Assembly: GCF_932526225.1 (NCBI RefSeq)
Contig: NC_064041.1
Location: forward strand, 2,370,699 to 2,434,698
Length of the DNA stretch: 64,000 bases
DNA from: Nematostella vectensis
Taxonomy: Eukaryota > Cnidaria > Anthozoa > Actiniaria > Edwardsiidae
Direction of reading: 5' to 3'
This document shows positions 50,988 through 56,484 of the stretch, piece by piece. The notes beneath the pieces are model-generated. The model saw only the letters and a program-made list of their open reading frames with translations. It was not told the origin of the DNA and made no database searches. Both the position numbers and the translations under genes were made by a program. How positions within the stretch are numbered: position 1 is the first letter of the stretch; each line of letters starts with the position of its first letter.

Positions 50988-53900
50988 GCGCAATCAGTGG
51001 GAATCGAACTTTGGTCGCTGCGGCCGTAGACATGTGTCCGCACCGCTGAATTAACTTGGCATTACTGATACGTTAAGTAACTAAAAATGGTTTTTAATTT
51101 TGCTGTTATTTTTTGGTTCAAATGAAACTTAAGTTCATTTGGAAACTGCTTTGTAAACTACTCCGCTCAAGTGCAATAATACAGAAACATCATCACTGAC
51201 TCATTCACAAGTAGTTTCAATGCGTGAGTAATGCAACGTCGCTAATTAGCAATACATCGACACCCCCTGGGGATCAGAGTAAAGGTCAGCTCAGAAAAAA
51301 AAAATGCTTGAAAGGATTTTACGAGTGTGTTGTTTTTCAAAATCAAGACCAAACCCCTGATTTAACGAGCATTGTATTAAGGGGATGCTTGGTGTTATGC
51401 AAAACTGTCAGCCGGAGAAATGCTGATCGCAGTCTCATCAAATCAATCAGAACTGAACTTGGTATCAGCTCGGGAGATCTAGAGCTTAACCACATAATTC
51501 TAGAAGCTGTTGTCTCAGAATCTACGCGAGCTCTCTATGGTAATAACCTTCTTATCCATCCGGAGACATTAAGGGTGAACTTTGCTTGAGGCGAATGCTG
51601 AGCAAAACAAAGTTACCTACCTATAAAGTCTGTATCGGGAAGTCCTTTGGTTAGATCTGTCAAGATAAGTATTGCAAACAGGAAAGCTGAAAGAAGGACC
51701 CCCTGGCTGAAAAAGGAAAAAAAAAATGTTGCAAGTAAAAGAAAAAAAAAAAAACAACAACAACAACAAACGAAAACAGGACATGCTGTAAATATGTTGG
51801 AAATATGGTACCTAGTATGAAAGGGACAAATAAGAGACATCATTATCTATGAAAATGTTGTCCATGTAAACTATGAAATATTTATCATTGTCATGTTTAC
51901 AGCAATTACACAGTTTACACAACATCTAGATAAATACAGCACTGAGGCAGACAATGATTTATTGATTACTTATTTATATGACTTTGAACATGCAAACTAG
52001 CGTTATTTACCCCCCCCCTCCATTTTAAGGTGACAGATACATAGATGAATACTAAAACATATGCAAAGTGAATCAGTTATCTTACAATCATCAGTGTCAT
52101 AGAAAGCCACCCCCCTCTTCTGATGTAAAATACAGATGATGCTACACAATTCATATCGATTTATTGGAAGATCGTCCTCCAGACTACAATTGCGGTCTGT
52201 ATTCATCAGGAAGCAAACACTTGATAGCGACATGCTACTACACATGTTTCGACCGGTGATAGAGCAATACATTCAAACGGTCTTGTTGAAACCTAAAGGC
52301 AAATAATAAATCTTGTGATCCCATACACATTTTTGGGCAAATGATCTCTGGTCCCGAGAAAACTGTCGTGTTCCCAACATTTTGACCCCGATCCTGCCAA
52401 CATGATTTTGATCCCTGATCCCATAAAGCTGATCCCTGATCACATATACCTCAATACTCCCCTGCAATACTGGAATGTGTATGAAAGCGAGGCTGACAAA
52501 TATTCTCAGGCCATTACTAGTTAACATTTCGGATGCGTCCGCAGTATTGTGAAAATCGTCAATTCGGCAACAATACAAACATTTCAACAGAGACATGCCA
52601 TATGGATCCTGACTTTAATATAGCTGACAGTAAAACCCAAAACTGTACGCTTTACTTTCGCTAGGCCTCGCTTCAGAGGAGAACACCGGATACTGGGGAA
52701 TATTGAAAAGGCGACAATTATTAGAGAAAGAAAAGTTTTGAGTACGTTAAACTGATTAGAATACTTCGCTATTTTGGTCTCAATACGTAAGGCACTGGAA
52801 ACAAAAATATGGATTAATCCATTTAAAAATATTCATATAGTTTCGTATATTTTCGATAGTTTTCGATTTTATCGTAAGGTGGAATCTACTTTGAAAATAC
52901 ACTTTTTGGCAACCAAAAGCCTTATACACAAATGCAATCAAATAGTCTGAGTGTCAGTAGATAAAGTCATAATATAACTAAAATATAACTCAGTTAACCT
53001 GGATATTTAAATATATAATTATTTAAATTGATATCCAGTTTTTTGGTCAATTGTCTGATTTTAGTATTTGAATTTTTTTTTTTAACCTGCGATACTCCGG
53101 CACAGGAATATTGTTGAAAAAAATATAATCCCTAGTGTGCATTACTTTATTTCTTATCTTTACAACTAATCAAGATTTATTGGTAAACTAGGCATTAAGG
53201 TAAAGTTTTTTATTCTACCCTTGATTTAATCACAGAGTTGATTACAAGCAATAAAATTCGACAGTAAAGTGAGAATAAAGATATAAATGACATGAAATTA
53301 ATAAGACAATCAATTGAATTGTTTTTTTCTCCAATTCTTAACCCCTACATATATATGAGGTATACAAAATAAAAACGGTTTCAAAAGAAAGAACATGCGA
53401 AAAGAGAAACATTTTTAAATAGCTCGAGCAATATTTTAATTTAAAGCGATATATAATTTGGGGATAAGAAAAAAAAAATGAAAATAATCTTTAACGTAAA
53501 ATAAACACGGCAATCAAAGTGTAACAGAACGTATGACACGCGCAACGTTTACTGTATCATACATATTATACAAACACAAATATGCCTCTCCAAAGTCCCA
53601 ATGCTTTCTCAAAGGTGTACTTTACATATTTTTTATATGAGAATACTATATTCCAATGCCCCCTCACTGAGATAAGTTTATTAACAAGAAATCAACACTT
53701 CGACATCCAATACAATTCCAAATACGTATAGACGTAATTCTTTTACCACCACTATGTGTTTAGTAGTCACTTCCGTGATTCATTCATCAAATATTCTTAC
53801 TAGTTATTAGACAAACAGTTCGGCAGTAATTTACAACTGGAAACAACATATTTTTTTAAATCAATTAGTAAATCATCAATTTTCGTGTAAAGTACTCGGA

Positions 53901-54014
53901 ACACCAAATGAGCTTTAGTTCTTCATTTCCTTCTCATCAATAGCAGCAAGTATACGATGAGTACTATACAACTGACCTGGGCTGGCGTAGCTCGAGCCTC
54001 GTCCTTTTCCTCAT
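10455..54014 (-). CDS. Gene B: complete fibrillar procollagen chain with N-terminal TSPN domain (C-clade-like)
   Basis: I place 66 coding exons on the minus strand, start ATG 54014-54012 and stop TGA 10457-10455, about 1,480 residues. Order: signal peptide (two exons), TSPN/LamG-like domain (50254 to about 50820), linker with three Cys (49701-49835), helix exons (13957-49389), C-propeptide (10455-13429). Helix exons are almost all 54 or 45 bp, start with a whole Gly codon and are bounded by phase-0 introns, the classic fibrillar pattern. The main helix adds up to about 950 residues, a little short for A or B clades, with two imperfections and no visible minor helix; TSPN plus these traits suggest a type XXIV/XXVII relative. 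The product would be a secreted, extracellular fibril-forming or fibril-associated chain. Introns range from 66 bp to over 5 kb, and the long ones are filled with mobile DNA. One boundary, signal exon to TSPN exon, is not resolved by frame. Confidence 0.92.
10656..10855. mobile_element. 200-bp hAT-like MITE in gene B intron
   Basis: Ends are CAGGGGCGTAGC at 10656 and GCTACGCCCCTG at 10855, a perfect 12-bp terminal inverted repeat with the CAGGG start typical of hAT-type elements. No coding capacity. The flanking bases (tttactta left, actaacaa right) do not form a clear 8-bp duplication, so the insertion is old or the class is wrong. Confidence 0.6.
10956..11174 (-). CDS. Gene B C-propeptide exon (C6 and C7)
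   Basis: 219 bp, 73 residues, phase 0 both sides. Contains [14 protein letters not shown] (the conserved QL-FLRLLS-ASQ segment), VKCKS (C6) and LRDACK (C7) at the 3' end. NSS in YNSSRSS is a possible N-glycosylation site. Two overlapping GTAAG donors occur; only the one after the AAG codon keeps frame with the next exon. The following 1.0-kb intron (11175-12204) holds a large TATAC microsatellite and an 11440-11530 segment similar to 20805-20880. Confidence 0.93.
11722..11983. repeat. TATAC pentanucleotide microsatellite, about 50 copies
   Basis: A near-perfect array of TATAC lies in the gene B intron. An identical 18-base sequence, TACCACGTGACTCACTAC, sits on each side (11704-11721 and 11989-12006), so the array lies between two copies of a direct repeat. 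The 130-codon open frame across it is only repeat translation. Confidence 0.97.
12205..12279 (-). CDS. Gene B C-propeptide exon
   Basis: 75 bp, 25 residues: [20 protein letters not shown] then ERGYK. It corresponds in place and phase to the 63-bp exon 6692-6754 of gene A ([20 protein letters not shown]). NAT is a possible N-glycosylation site. Acceptor ccaacag, donor gtaaag. Confidence 0.9.
12623..12729 (-). CDS. Gene B C-propeptide exon (calcium site, C3, C4, C5)
   Basis: 107 bp, same length and phases (1 in, 0 out) as 5648-5754 of gene A. With the preceding G it reads [20 protein letters not shown] then [21 protein letters not shown] and the following D are the conserved COLFI calcium-binding segment; C3 (QGC), C4 (VYC) and C5 (ESC) are all present. 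Confidence 0.95.
13303..13429 (-). CDS. Gene B C-propeptide exon (C1)
   Basis: 127 bp: [43 protein letters not shown](1 base). NPALTCHEL is the NPARTCRDL landmark, giving C1. The C2 position reads V in ELKHVNG, so C2 is absent. Donor GTAAGG at 13297-13302 gives phase 1 into the GEYW exon. The coil-like stretch before C1 follows directly from the end of the helix; no furin-type basic cluster is visible, unlike gene A. Confidence 0.92.
13957..20461 (-). CDS. Gene B helix exons, C-terminal quarter and helix-end exon
   Basis: Thirteen exons, listed ascending: 13957-14010 (54, [18 protein letters not shown], helix end into coil), 14470-14487 (18, GPPGEP), 14696-14713 (18, GRRGKL), 14849-14884 (36, [12 protein letters not shown]), 17477-17494 (18, GSIGDM), 17735-17788, 17858-17911, 18112-18165, 18240-18293, 18518-18625 (108, two fused 54s), 18771-18824, 19892-19945, 20408-20461 (54 each unless noted). 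All start with Gly and are phase 0. The micro-exons mirror those of gene A (GRRGPM against GRRGKL). Exon 18771-18824 uses donor GTTGGT; a better-looking GTACGT four bases on would break the frame. Confidence 0.9.
14959..17461. mobile_element. 2.5-kb TTAA-flanked DNA element in gene B intron
   Basis: TTAA at 14955-14958 is followed by ACACGAAGGCGCGGTATAAA, and the exact reverse complement (ending CCTTCGTGT) precedes TTAA at 17462-17465. The inverted repeat runs about 25 bp before diverging. TTAA duplication fits the piggyBac or Kolobok superfamilies. No long transposase frame is visible inside, only AT-rich sequence, so the copy is probably non-autonomous. It makes up nearly all of the intron between exons 14849-14884 and 17477-17494. 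The start ACACGA-GG and the following TATAAAA resemble the 37697-38210 element. Confidence 0.75.
19947..20407. repeat. 154-bp tandem repeat, three copies, in gene B intron
   Basis: Three near-identical units start at 19947, 20101 and 20255 (TATCAGTAAACAGAAACC), period exactly 154. The array fills the intron between exons 19892-19945 and 20408-20461 and begins at the acceptor of the former, so acceptor-like sequence has been copied with each unit. Three overlapping open frames here are repeat translations. Confidence 0.95.
21803..25127 (-). CDS. Gene B helix exons with the two Gly-X-Y imperfections
   Basis: Twelve exons, ascending: 21803-21856, 21923-21976, 22580-22633, 22987-23040, 23366-23419, 23720-23773, 24082-24138, 24477-24530, 24601-24654, 24784-24837, 24945-24998, 25074-25127. 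All are 54 bp except 24082-24138 (57 bp). The 57-bp exon reads [19 protein letters not shown], inserting one residue (G-SES-GVP-G rhythm shifted). Exon 22987-23040 reads [18 protein letters not shown], with Ala where Gly is due. Exon 23366-23419 ([18 protein letters not shown]) carries an RGD. Intron 23774-24081 is a 35-bp minisatellite; intron 20462-21802 holds short repeats and a stop-containing remnant starting [11 protein letters not shown] near 20947. Confidence 0.92.
22470..22545. repeat. Dispersed repeat, inverted relative to 49066-49145
   Basis: GCCCAAAGCCGGAGCTC followed by CCCAAAAAGTCACGTGAT is the reverse complement, with some changes, of a stretch at 49066-49145 in another intron of gene B. 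Short, GC-rich against its surroundings; family not recognised. Confidence 0.5.
23786..24050. repeat. 35-bp minisatellite, about seven units
   Basis: Units of the form CAACGATATTACATTTGCAT + GAATGATCAACAAGT are repeated head to tail with few changes across the intron between exons 23720-23773 and 24082-24138. There are no unique spacers, so it is not a CRISPR array. Confidence 0.93.
25632..31410 (-). CDS. Gene B helix exons, central block
   Basis: Eighteen exons, ascending: 25632-25685, 26331-26384, 26456-26509, 26982-27035, 27256-27309, 27605-27649 (45), 27734-27778 (45), 28492-28545, 28614-28667, 28946-28999, 29578-29631, 29716-29769, 29981-30025 (45), 30105-30158, 30264-30308 (45), 30826-30879, 31111-31164, 31357-31410; 54 bp unless noted. 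Uninterrupted Gly-X-Y throughout, for example [18 protein letters not shown] (28946-28999) and [18 protein letters not shown] (31357-31410). Donors of 26456-26509 and 27256-27309 are GTTGG type. Introns 25128-25631, 25686-26330, 26510-26981, 27779-28491 and 30309-30825 show no further exon and only low-copy or AT-rich sequence. Confidence 0.92.
29108..29446. repeat. Imperfect palindromic MITE with an 83-bp tandem duplication of one arm
   Basis: The left arm (GCGCCAAATTCGTTATTTGC, then AATAGCGCATAGTCAA) is the inverted counterpart of TTTGACTACGCGCTATTC and GCGCAACAACGAATTTGGC to its right, forming a foldback. The right arm, about 83 bp starting GATTTTGGTTTCGCCGAGGT, is repeated in tandem at roughly 29278-29360 and 29361-29446. 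Frames across it are repeat translations. Confidence 0.75.
31535..31820. repeat. 43-bp minisatellite split by a LINE insertion
   Basis: Units GAATCCCATTACCTGGGAAC + ACCCCATAATAGCTGTTACACAG repeat about six times. The array resumes at 35660-35700 on the far side of the LINE with CCCATAATAGC and GGAATCCCATTAACTGGGAA, showing that the LINE jumped into the array. Confidence 0.9.
31825..35655 (-). mobile_element. Near-complete L2/CR1-type non-LTR retrotransposon
   Basis: About 3.8 kb in the sense orientation of gene B, within the intron between exons 31357-31410 and 35796-35849. It carries one intact 1,235-codon frame and ends downstream of its stop in a short (ATT)n tail, a feature of L2/CR1-like elements. 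The 5' end is close to the ATG (GCGCAGGCGCCGATC precedes it). Both flanks are the same 43-bp minisatellite. An unbroken frame suggests a fairly recent insertion. Confidence 0.93.
31928..35635 (-). CDS. LINE polyprotein: AP endonuclease and reverse transcriptase
   Basis: 1,235 residues, no in-frame stop. After an N-terminal region of about 260 residues with no domain I recognise, the APE-type endonuclease follows: [53 protein letters not shown] and VSDHSAI, so every catalytic motif is present. The reverse transcriptase has [12 protein letters not shown] (motif A), [13 protein letters not shown] (motif B) and [11 protein letters not shown] (motif C), which suit an L2-like clade. A C-terminal region with [10 protein letters not shown] and [12 protein letters not shown] closes the protein, as in related elements. 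It would nick and reverse-transcribe its own RNA at the target. No separate ORF1 is seen. Plus-strand frames of 60-130 codons inside it are shadows. Confidence 0.95.
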   Translation of the reverse strand: MAATMFFALYLILCMIGTVPHQNLSINEMDSSSPKRPRQHQFGLFCTVFKPLPVLLRLVPSGFHRSTRSLTKISKHGYTSLAIPGHDPPIDVTIFMDISINPGPEIHLDYSSRPAMDLHTASYTKTTPTFSRESLYSIRRQMRTRNLFLKPVNISLFCTLKHLGIFRFRGKRAGKRKRSEANLQLELQLHVNTAISSDPGRNHSIVHGTKLCENNSQHLPVLITTRHDYPTSANTHNARNSSNLLKINTGKITPDSAPRLHLATWNIRAMNRKAASICDLVISKRIDVLALVETWLTAENNSKSTVVEDTSTRLPVPNCSDPTVADVINTLRDFDFIHLPRAGRGGGIGFFLRKALNVKPNTSTVFKALEYVDLSITASSSSMRLVTIYRPPPSKVNKLTTRMFFDDFSVLLEHLAMDPGKLIITGDFNFHIEDPGDADAVRLLDMLDAAGFEQKVVGPTHRKDHTLDLVVVRDGDLSVRGRPEIVAFPNSVSDHSAIICDVDMPKPCASKKILHRRPLRKINFDSWCNDIRDSAIYSSAPSDDSDCNVLCDQYNTVLNHFIEKHAPVRTFSVTLRPYSPWYDDTLRLLKRQKRKAERRYVSSRLEIHRQMYEEKCRAYSTALNVAKRNFYKDQISGSNQTQLFRLIDGLFRVKPVPLLPSYESPQALAEDFILFFTTKIQHLKDNLRSSPLLTMEMSVTPAQPQCVASFPEFSAVSVSYIRDILQQSKPKSCILDPVPTSVLKQSIDVIAPAITSIVNASLSSGVFPTSLKGGVINPSIKKQSLDREVYPNYRPITNVAFLSKTLERVAANQTMNYLIPNGLLAKLQSAYRPFHSTETALLRVFNDILTAIDRQQEVVLVLLDLSAAFDTIEHSALLSRIQHRYGINEIALQWFKSYLTGRTQQALIDGVLSSSQPLRYGVPQGSVLGPLLFSLFFAPIEDVVRAHGLGAMMYADDTQLYVFICPSEDRSSVLSRLEVCVKDILIWCTSNGLACNPDKTEIVHISSRFTSTNIIPEIDVDGHFIKPAQAARDLGVIIDSSLSMTKHVNSICKSAYHSIRNIGRIRKYLDRNNCEQLIHAFITSKLDACNSLLSGLQEKEIAKLQRVQNSAARLIVGAKKRDAITPILKELHWLPVASRIDFKILTITHKALHNQAPEYITELLTPYTPSRSLRSANKNLLVIPKSRTKTYGDRSFSNFAAKLWNSLPLHIRNTDCLSKFKSSLKTYLFCKHYKN
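35796..49389 (-). CDS. Gene B helix exons, N-terminal block
   Basis: Fourteen exons, ascending: 35796-35849, 35991-36044, 36270-36314 (45), 36390-36443, 36516-36560 (45), 37112-37165, 37246-37290 (45), 37461-37514, 38358-38402 (45), 42461-42505 (45), 47790-47843, 48654-48707, 48975-49028, 49333-49389 (57); 54 bp unless noted. The first, 49333-49389, reads [10 protein letters not shown] then GSKGPDGLR, taking the chain into the helix. 38358-38402 has donor GTTAGT. Two introns are very long (38403-42460 and 42506-47789) and hold mobile elements; I found no additional exon in them. Introns 47844-48653 and 36561-37111 show nothing recognisable. Confidence 0.9.
37697..38210. mobile_element. 0.5-kb TTAA-flanked MITE in gene B intron
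   Basis: The left end CACGAGGTTCCGCTATAAAA, after TTAA at 37693-37696, is matched by its reverse complement ending at 38210 before TTAA (38211-38214). The inverted repeat continues through CTCCTCCCACCCCC for about 45 bp in all. The left end lacks one A present on the right. No coding capacity. Its start resembles that of 14959-17461. Confidence 0.8.
38551..38620. repeat. Compound (TAA)n(TGA)n microsatellite
   Basis: A run of AATAATAAT passes into GATGATGAT in the intron 38403-42460. No other feature lies between it and the exon at 38358-38402. Confidence 0.97.
39161..41621. mobile_element. hAT-like element carrying LINE remnants
   Basis: Left end CAGGGTTCGTACAA and right end TTGTACGAACCCTG form a 14-bp perfect inverted repeat; related CAAGGACTTT-type sequence repeats just inside both ends. 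The CAGGG start suits hAT. The flanks TGATTACA and TTACAGCA match only partly, so the target duplication is uncertain. Inside, 39840-40885 is a decayed non-LTR retrotransposon piece; no hAT transposase frame is visible. Confidence 0.65.
39840..40885 (+). pseudogene. Degenerate non-LTR reverse-transcriptase fragment
   Basis: Frame-broken plus-strand remnant. [20 protein letters not shown] near 39990-40050 corresponds to the motif A region, and overlapping frames 40242-40577 and 40478-40885 give the C-terminal part ([47 protein letters not shown]). That layout is typical of CR1/Jockey-like LINE C termini. The catalytic centre between them is deleted. It is not the same family as the intact LINE at 31928-35635. 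Confidence 0.8.
42077..42970. repeat. Tandemly arranged repeat family with (AT)n cores flanking a helix exon
   Basis: Two copies (42077-42290 and 42606-42987) share AATCCTAAGCTG, AAAACAGTTAAA, an (AT)n run (42121-42175; 42680-42762), then TATCTTTTGCAGTGCGTCAC and GACATTAAATGA. The start of a third copy lies at 46636-46760. The 45-bp exon 42461-42505 sits between copies one and two. The TTTTGCAG segment resembles a splice acceptor but is just part of the repeat. Confidence 0.85.
42992..46635. mobile_element. 3.6-kb TTAA-flanked element with about 230-bp inverted repeats
   Basis: Left AGGGGAACTGCAAGCTAA after TTAA 42988-42991; right TTAGCTTGCAGTTCCTCT before TTAA 46636-46639. The inverted repeats continue about 230 bp, including CGCCATCTTGGATG on the left and CATCCAAGATGGCG on the right. 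Comparison with the uninterrupted repeat junction near 42609-42630 (GGGTAAACCTTAAGGCTTAC) shows the original target site, so the TTAA duplication is well supported. This fits piggyBac or Kolobok. No transposase frame is visible; a direct repeat of about 168 bp lies inside. Confidence 0.85.
43568..44300. repeat. Pair of about 168-bp direct repeats inside the TTAA element
   Basis: 43568-43734 and 44132-44300 share TAATATGAAAGTACTGTAAG through TCAAGCTAGCGACTT with few differences, about 564 bp apart. The stretch 44301-46390 in the same element holds no frame or feature that I can support. Confidence 0.85.
46762..46785 (+). repeat. Poly-G tract, 24 bases
   Basis: Uninterrupted G run just after CAGTGC in the third copy of the AT-core repeat. 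Similar runs occur at 49917-49936 (20) and 62197-62221 (25). The remaining intron 46786-47789 shows nothing recognisable. Confidence 0.95.
49066..49145. repeat. Dispersed repeat, partner of 22470-22545
   Basis: CACGTGACTTTTTGGGCGGC and CTCCGGCTTTTGGCGGGAAA are the inverted match of the other copy. It lies in the intron 49029-49332. Confidence 0.5.
49701..49835 (-). CDS. Gene B linker exon between TSPN domain and helix
   Basis: 135 bp, 45 residues, phase 0 both ends: [45 protein letters not shown]. Three cysteines follow the TSPN domain, where related collagens also have a small Cys-bearing segment (family knowledge). The Thr/Pro-rich tail leads into [10 protein letters not shown] of the next exon. 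There is no long variable region or minor triple helix, unlike type V/XI chains. Acceptor at 49836-49837, donor gtaggt. Confidence 0.88.
50254..50820 (-). CDS. Gene B TSPN (laminin-G-like) N-propeptide domain exon
   Basis: One long exon of up to 189 residues ending NLPTREDVR at donor gtaagt. Core features are [23 protein letters not shown] and [18 protein letters not shown]; the strand pattern L-x-x-DC is typical of TSPN domains in type V/XI and XXIV/XXVII collagens. The best-looking acceptor (gttcag) gives the start at 50820 but does not keep frame with the signal exon, which ends in phase 1. Acceptors within the exon after CACACAAG (giving ENQEIHF) or after CTCACAAAG (giving FIAFDSLSF) would restore frame, or a small exon has been missed. 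The domain call is firm; the 5' border is not. Confidence 0.85.
51224..51589 (+). other. Unassigned 121-codon open frame in gene B intron
   Basis: It starts [18 protein letters not shown] and includes [19 protein letters not shown] and [20 protein letters not shown]. It is antisense to gene B in the intron between signal and TSPN exons, with no splice or promoter context, and I do not recognise it. The length is above chance for this base composition, so it may be a remnant of a retrocopy or transposon. Confidence 0.2.
51621..51706 (-). CDS. Gene B signal-peptide hydrophobic core exon
   Basis: 86 bp. In the frame set by the upstream ATG it reads [20 protein letters not shown] then GLPDTDFI, a typical h-region followed by a plausible signal-peptidase region around LTKG|LP. 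Acceptor cag at 51707-51709 after a T-rich tract; donor gtaggt. It enters in phase 2 and leaves in phase 1. Confidence 0.85.
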
Positions 54015-54039
54015 TAGCTTTCCGCATGTGGCGCTTGGG
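53977..54039 (-). CDS. Gene B first coding exon with start codon
   Basis: 63-bp exon candidate between acceptor ctag (54040-54043) and donor gtcagt (53971-53976). ATG at 54014-54012 opens [13 protein letters not shown], a basic n-region that runs in frame into the hydrophobic core of the next exon. A second ATG in the exon (54026) lies in a different frame and would not give a signal peptide. The acceptor implies a non-coding 5' exon upstream, perhaps ending at the GTAAGC donor near 54627 (not proven). The 2.3-kb intron 51707-53976 is AT-rich with no recognisable feature. Confidence 0.75.
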
Positions 54040-54627
54040 CTAGAAATCAAAACAAAAACACCGGATTGTCAGCCAGTCATTCTACTCGTAACATAATATT
54101 ACCCGGCCGGCCTTGTCTATGGAAGACAAGCGTGGTTTAAAAGTTTGTAATGCACGTAAAGGTTTTTCTTGGGGTCTGTCGATAAGAGGGTCTGTAATCT
54201 GAGGCATGCCATGCTCAAGAGCGACGACCAATTCTACCTGACTTTAAAAGCGACAGTTTCGTCACAAGTACAACATCTAACATACATTCACCTAATAGCA
54301 ACCAGTCCCACAGGAATGATTCAGCATTGTGGTTAAACCTCGGGTGGTGTATATGACATTAAAAGCGAACACATGCGGTAGAGTTGACGGCATAAAATAG
54401 AGCTAGAACCTTCGACCAAAGGAATAATATCTTTTTACTACCAAAGATAGTCGTACATTAAAAACGAAACACAGTAAGTATAGGACTAGTAACCTAAAAC
54501 CCCAGGATCACTCGACTGCCACGACTGCTTAGTTTGATATTGGCCCCGAAATCGCGCGCACCAAATAGCAGTACTGCGCATTTAAACATTGCACGCTACT
54601 TGTGTAATCCCCAGAACTTTGCTTACC

Positions 54628-56257
54628 TCTAAGGCTCGCCCTACATGGGAAGGTAGCTGAATAGCCGAGAAAGTTACCTTCCAACAGCAAAGCTTTCACC
54701 TCGGCCGCCGAGGGGGCAGTCAGTAGACTGGGACCGAGTCGATCGACAACAAACTTATTTTTCCAATGAATTGTAGAAACCTCAGAGGAAGTCCGCGAGA
54801 AGGGACTCATTCACTGTACCCTCCTTCAGCACAAAGGTAGTGAAAACTTAACTCGGATTTCAAGGGCTGCGAGGACCTGTTTATAGGTTTATTATCGCGT
54901 GAAAATTGAACCTCGACAGTAACTGTAACGCCAGACTGGCCGAGACTACAAAAAGGTATTGTGACCTGTAGCGCGGCCGGCCGGCTGTGCGTAGACTTAC
55001 AAGTATTAGATGCACTAATGGAATACACATTAAACAAACTTCACCCGTCAGTGGTAGGGTTGAAATGATACTCGTCACAGCAGGTAAAATAACGTTAAAT
55101 GATCAACGAAATTATAAGTACCGGATAGAAGGCGTTATTTCCCTGCTCCGTGTTGCGTGGCAGCGACGTGATGATTGTATATTAGGGTTAGATAACAATA
55201 ACGCCATGGGTTGCGGTGCGTAGAGCCATGGTGTTGAATAACCTACGACGAACGATGAAGTAATTACTGCATTAATGCAGGCAATATCTATTGATGTATT
55301 ATCCTGAAACTCATCCTAAGGTCAAAAGTACAAATGCCCGCACAAAAGGTCTTCGGTGTGTTTCGGGTTAGACTATTTTGGCGCGAAATAGAGTAGACCA
55401 CCCGCTATTAGGCCGCAGCTAATGAAAGAGAGCATAAAGGCCCTCACACTCAGGTTACTGCACACAAGGGAGGTCGAGGACGGATCAAGGACACAGAAAC
55501 AGTGAGAGACATGCACGCGTTAGAAATGTTCAGGTCCGTTCCTTTTAAAACTTGTAAAATAGGTTAAAATGAGACCCCAACAAAGGTCATTGTATTGTAT
55601 TTGTATGATATTGATTATTTGGCATTTTAACCTTGTCATTTCATCTTCATCTTATCCGCGGCATTGCTATGACCCGTTACTCTAGGAATTATCACAGGGA
55701 GAGCAGAGGTCTTCGGGTAAGGTATTTATGACCTTTGGAATCATGTACAAAATTATTATGTACCCCCATAAATTCTCTTTTATCTAAAATAGGATAGTGG
55801 ATCTTATAAACAAATGTCAGTAAAAGTTCAACAAGCACAAGTTTTCAGAAGTTCTAAACATCATTCCTGTGCATAAAGATAATTTTATAAAATCATAGTA
55901 TTGGCCAGTATAGTGATCTCGATCTGAGCTTTGATTCTGAACTTTGGTTATGGATAATTGTATACAGAATGCAAAGCGGAAATAGTGGAGCAAGCTATCA
56001 CAATTTATCATCTTTTTTTTAATTGCTTGTCGCGTAAAGTTAACGTAAAACACATTATAGATGACGTGAGTTCATTATTAAATGACTTTTGGATCACGAT
56101 TCTCCCGTCAGCACAATTTTCTGTTATTTTTAGTCATAAAAATTCAAAACCTGGATAGTCTAGCAAATTTTTACAACGCTTAGAACATTATTTAATCGAC
56201 CCTGATAACTCAAAACCCCTATAACTCTAGCTGGTTTTGGTCCGAGTTAGCGGGGTT
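54628..56257. other. Region upstream of gene B, no supported gene
   Basis: Probable promoter or 5' UTR territory of gene B. 54627-54990 is less AT-rich than its surroundings and includes CCTCGGCCGCCGAGG and GCGGCCGGCCGGC. Open frames of 65-93 codons overlap in several frames without splice support. No TATA box or start site that I would defend. Confidence 0.3.
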
Positions 56258-56484
56258 CTACACTGTAGAGCTGCTTCTGTCGTCAGCACCATTGCTGTGA
56301 ATCAGTTCTAGAGCCCAGACTGTAAATAATAACCACCCAGCTATAAGGGCTCCCACCCATATCTCCAAAACAAGAACGTAGTCCTCGGGCTTAAAAGGCA
56401 ATGATATTGACTCATTACCAATCTTTAAACTATCCCTTGCTATATGTTCGGTACAACTCAATTCAACAGAACTCTCAGGAATAC
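56258..56484 (-). CDS. Candidate terminal exon of an unidentified membrane protein
   Basis: Open frame of 74 residues plus TAG after an AG at 56485-56486: IPESSVELSCTEHIARDSLK, IGNESISLPFKPEDYVLVLE, IWVGALIAGWLLFTVWALEL, IHSNGADDRSSSTV. It contains one clear membrane segment (VLVLEIWVGALIAGWLLFTV) and a short polar tail. Its phase (needs one base) matches the donor phase of exon 62814-62951, so the two could be spliced across 6.3 kb, giving a glycine at the joint. The acceptor tract is poor in pyrimidines. I do not recognise the protein; it could be chance. Confidence 0.3.

Noticed and set aside
50985-51060. tRNA-like stretch with GTTCGATTCCC on the minus strand
   Set aside because: It has a B-box-like motif and a downstream T run, but acceptor and T stems do not pair, so it is at most a tRNA-derived remnant.
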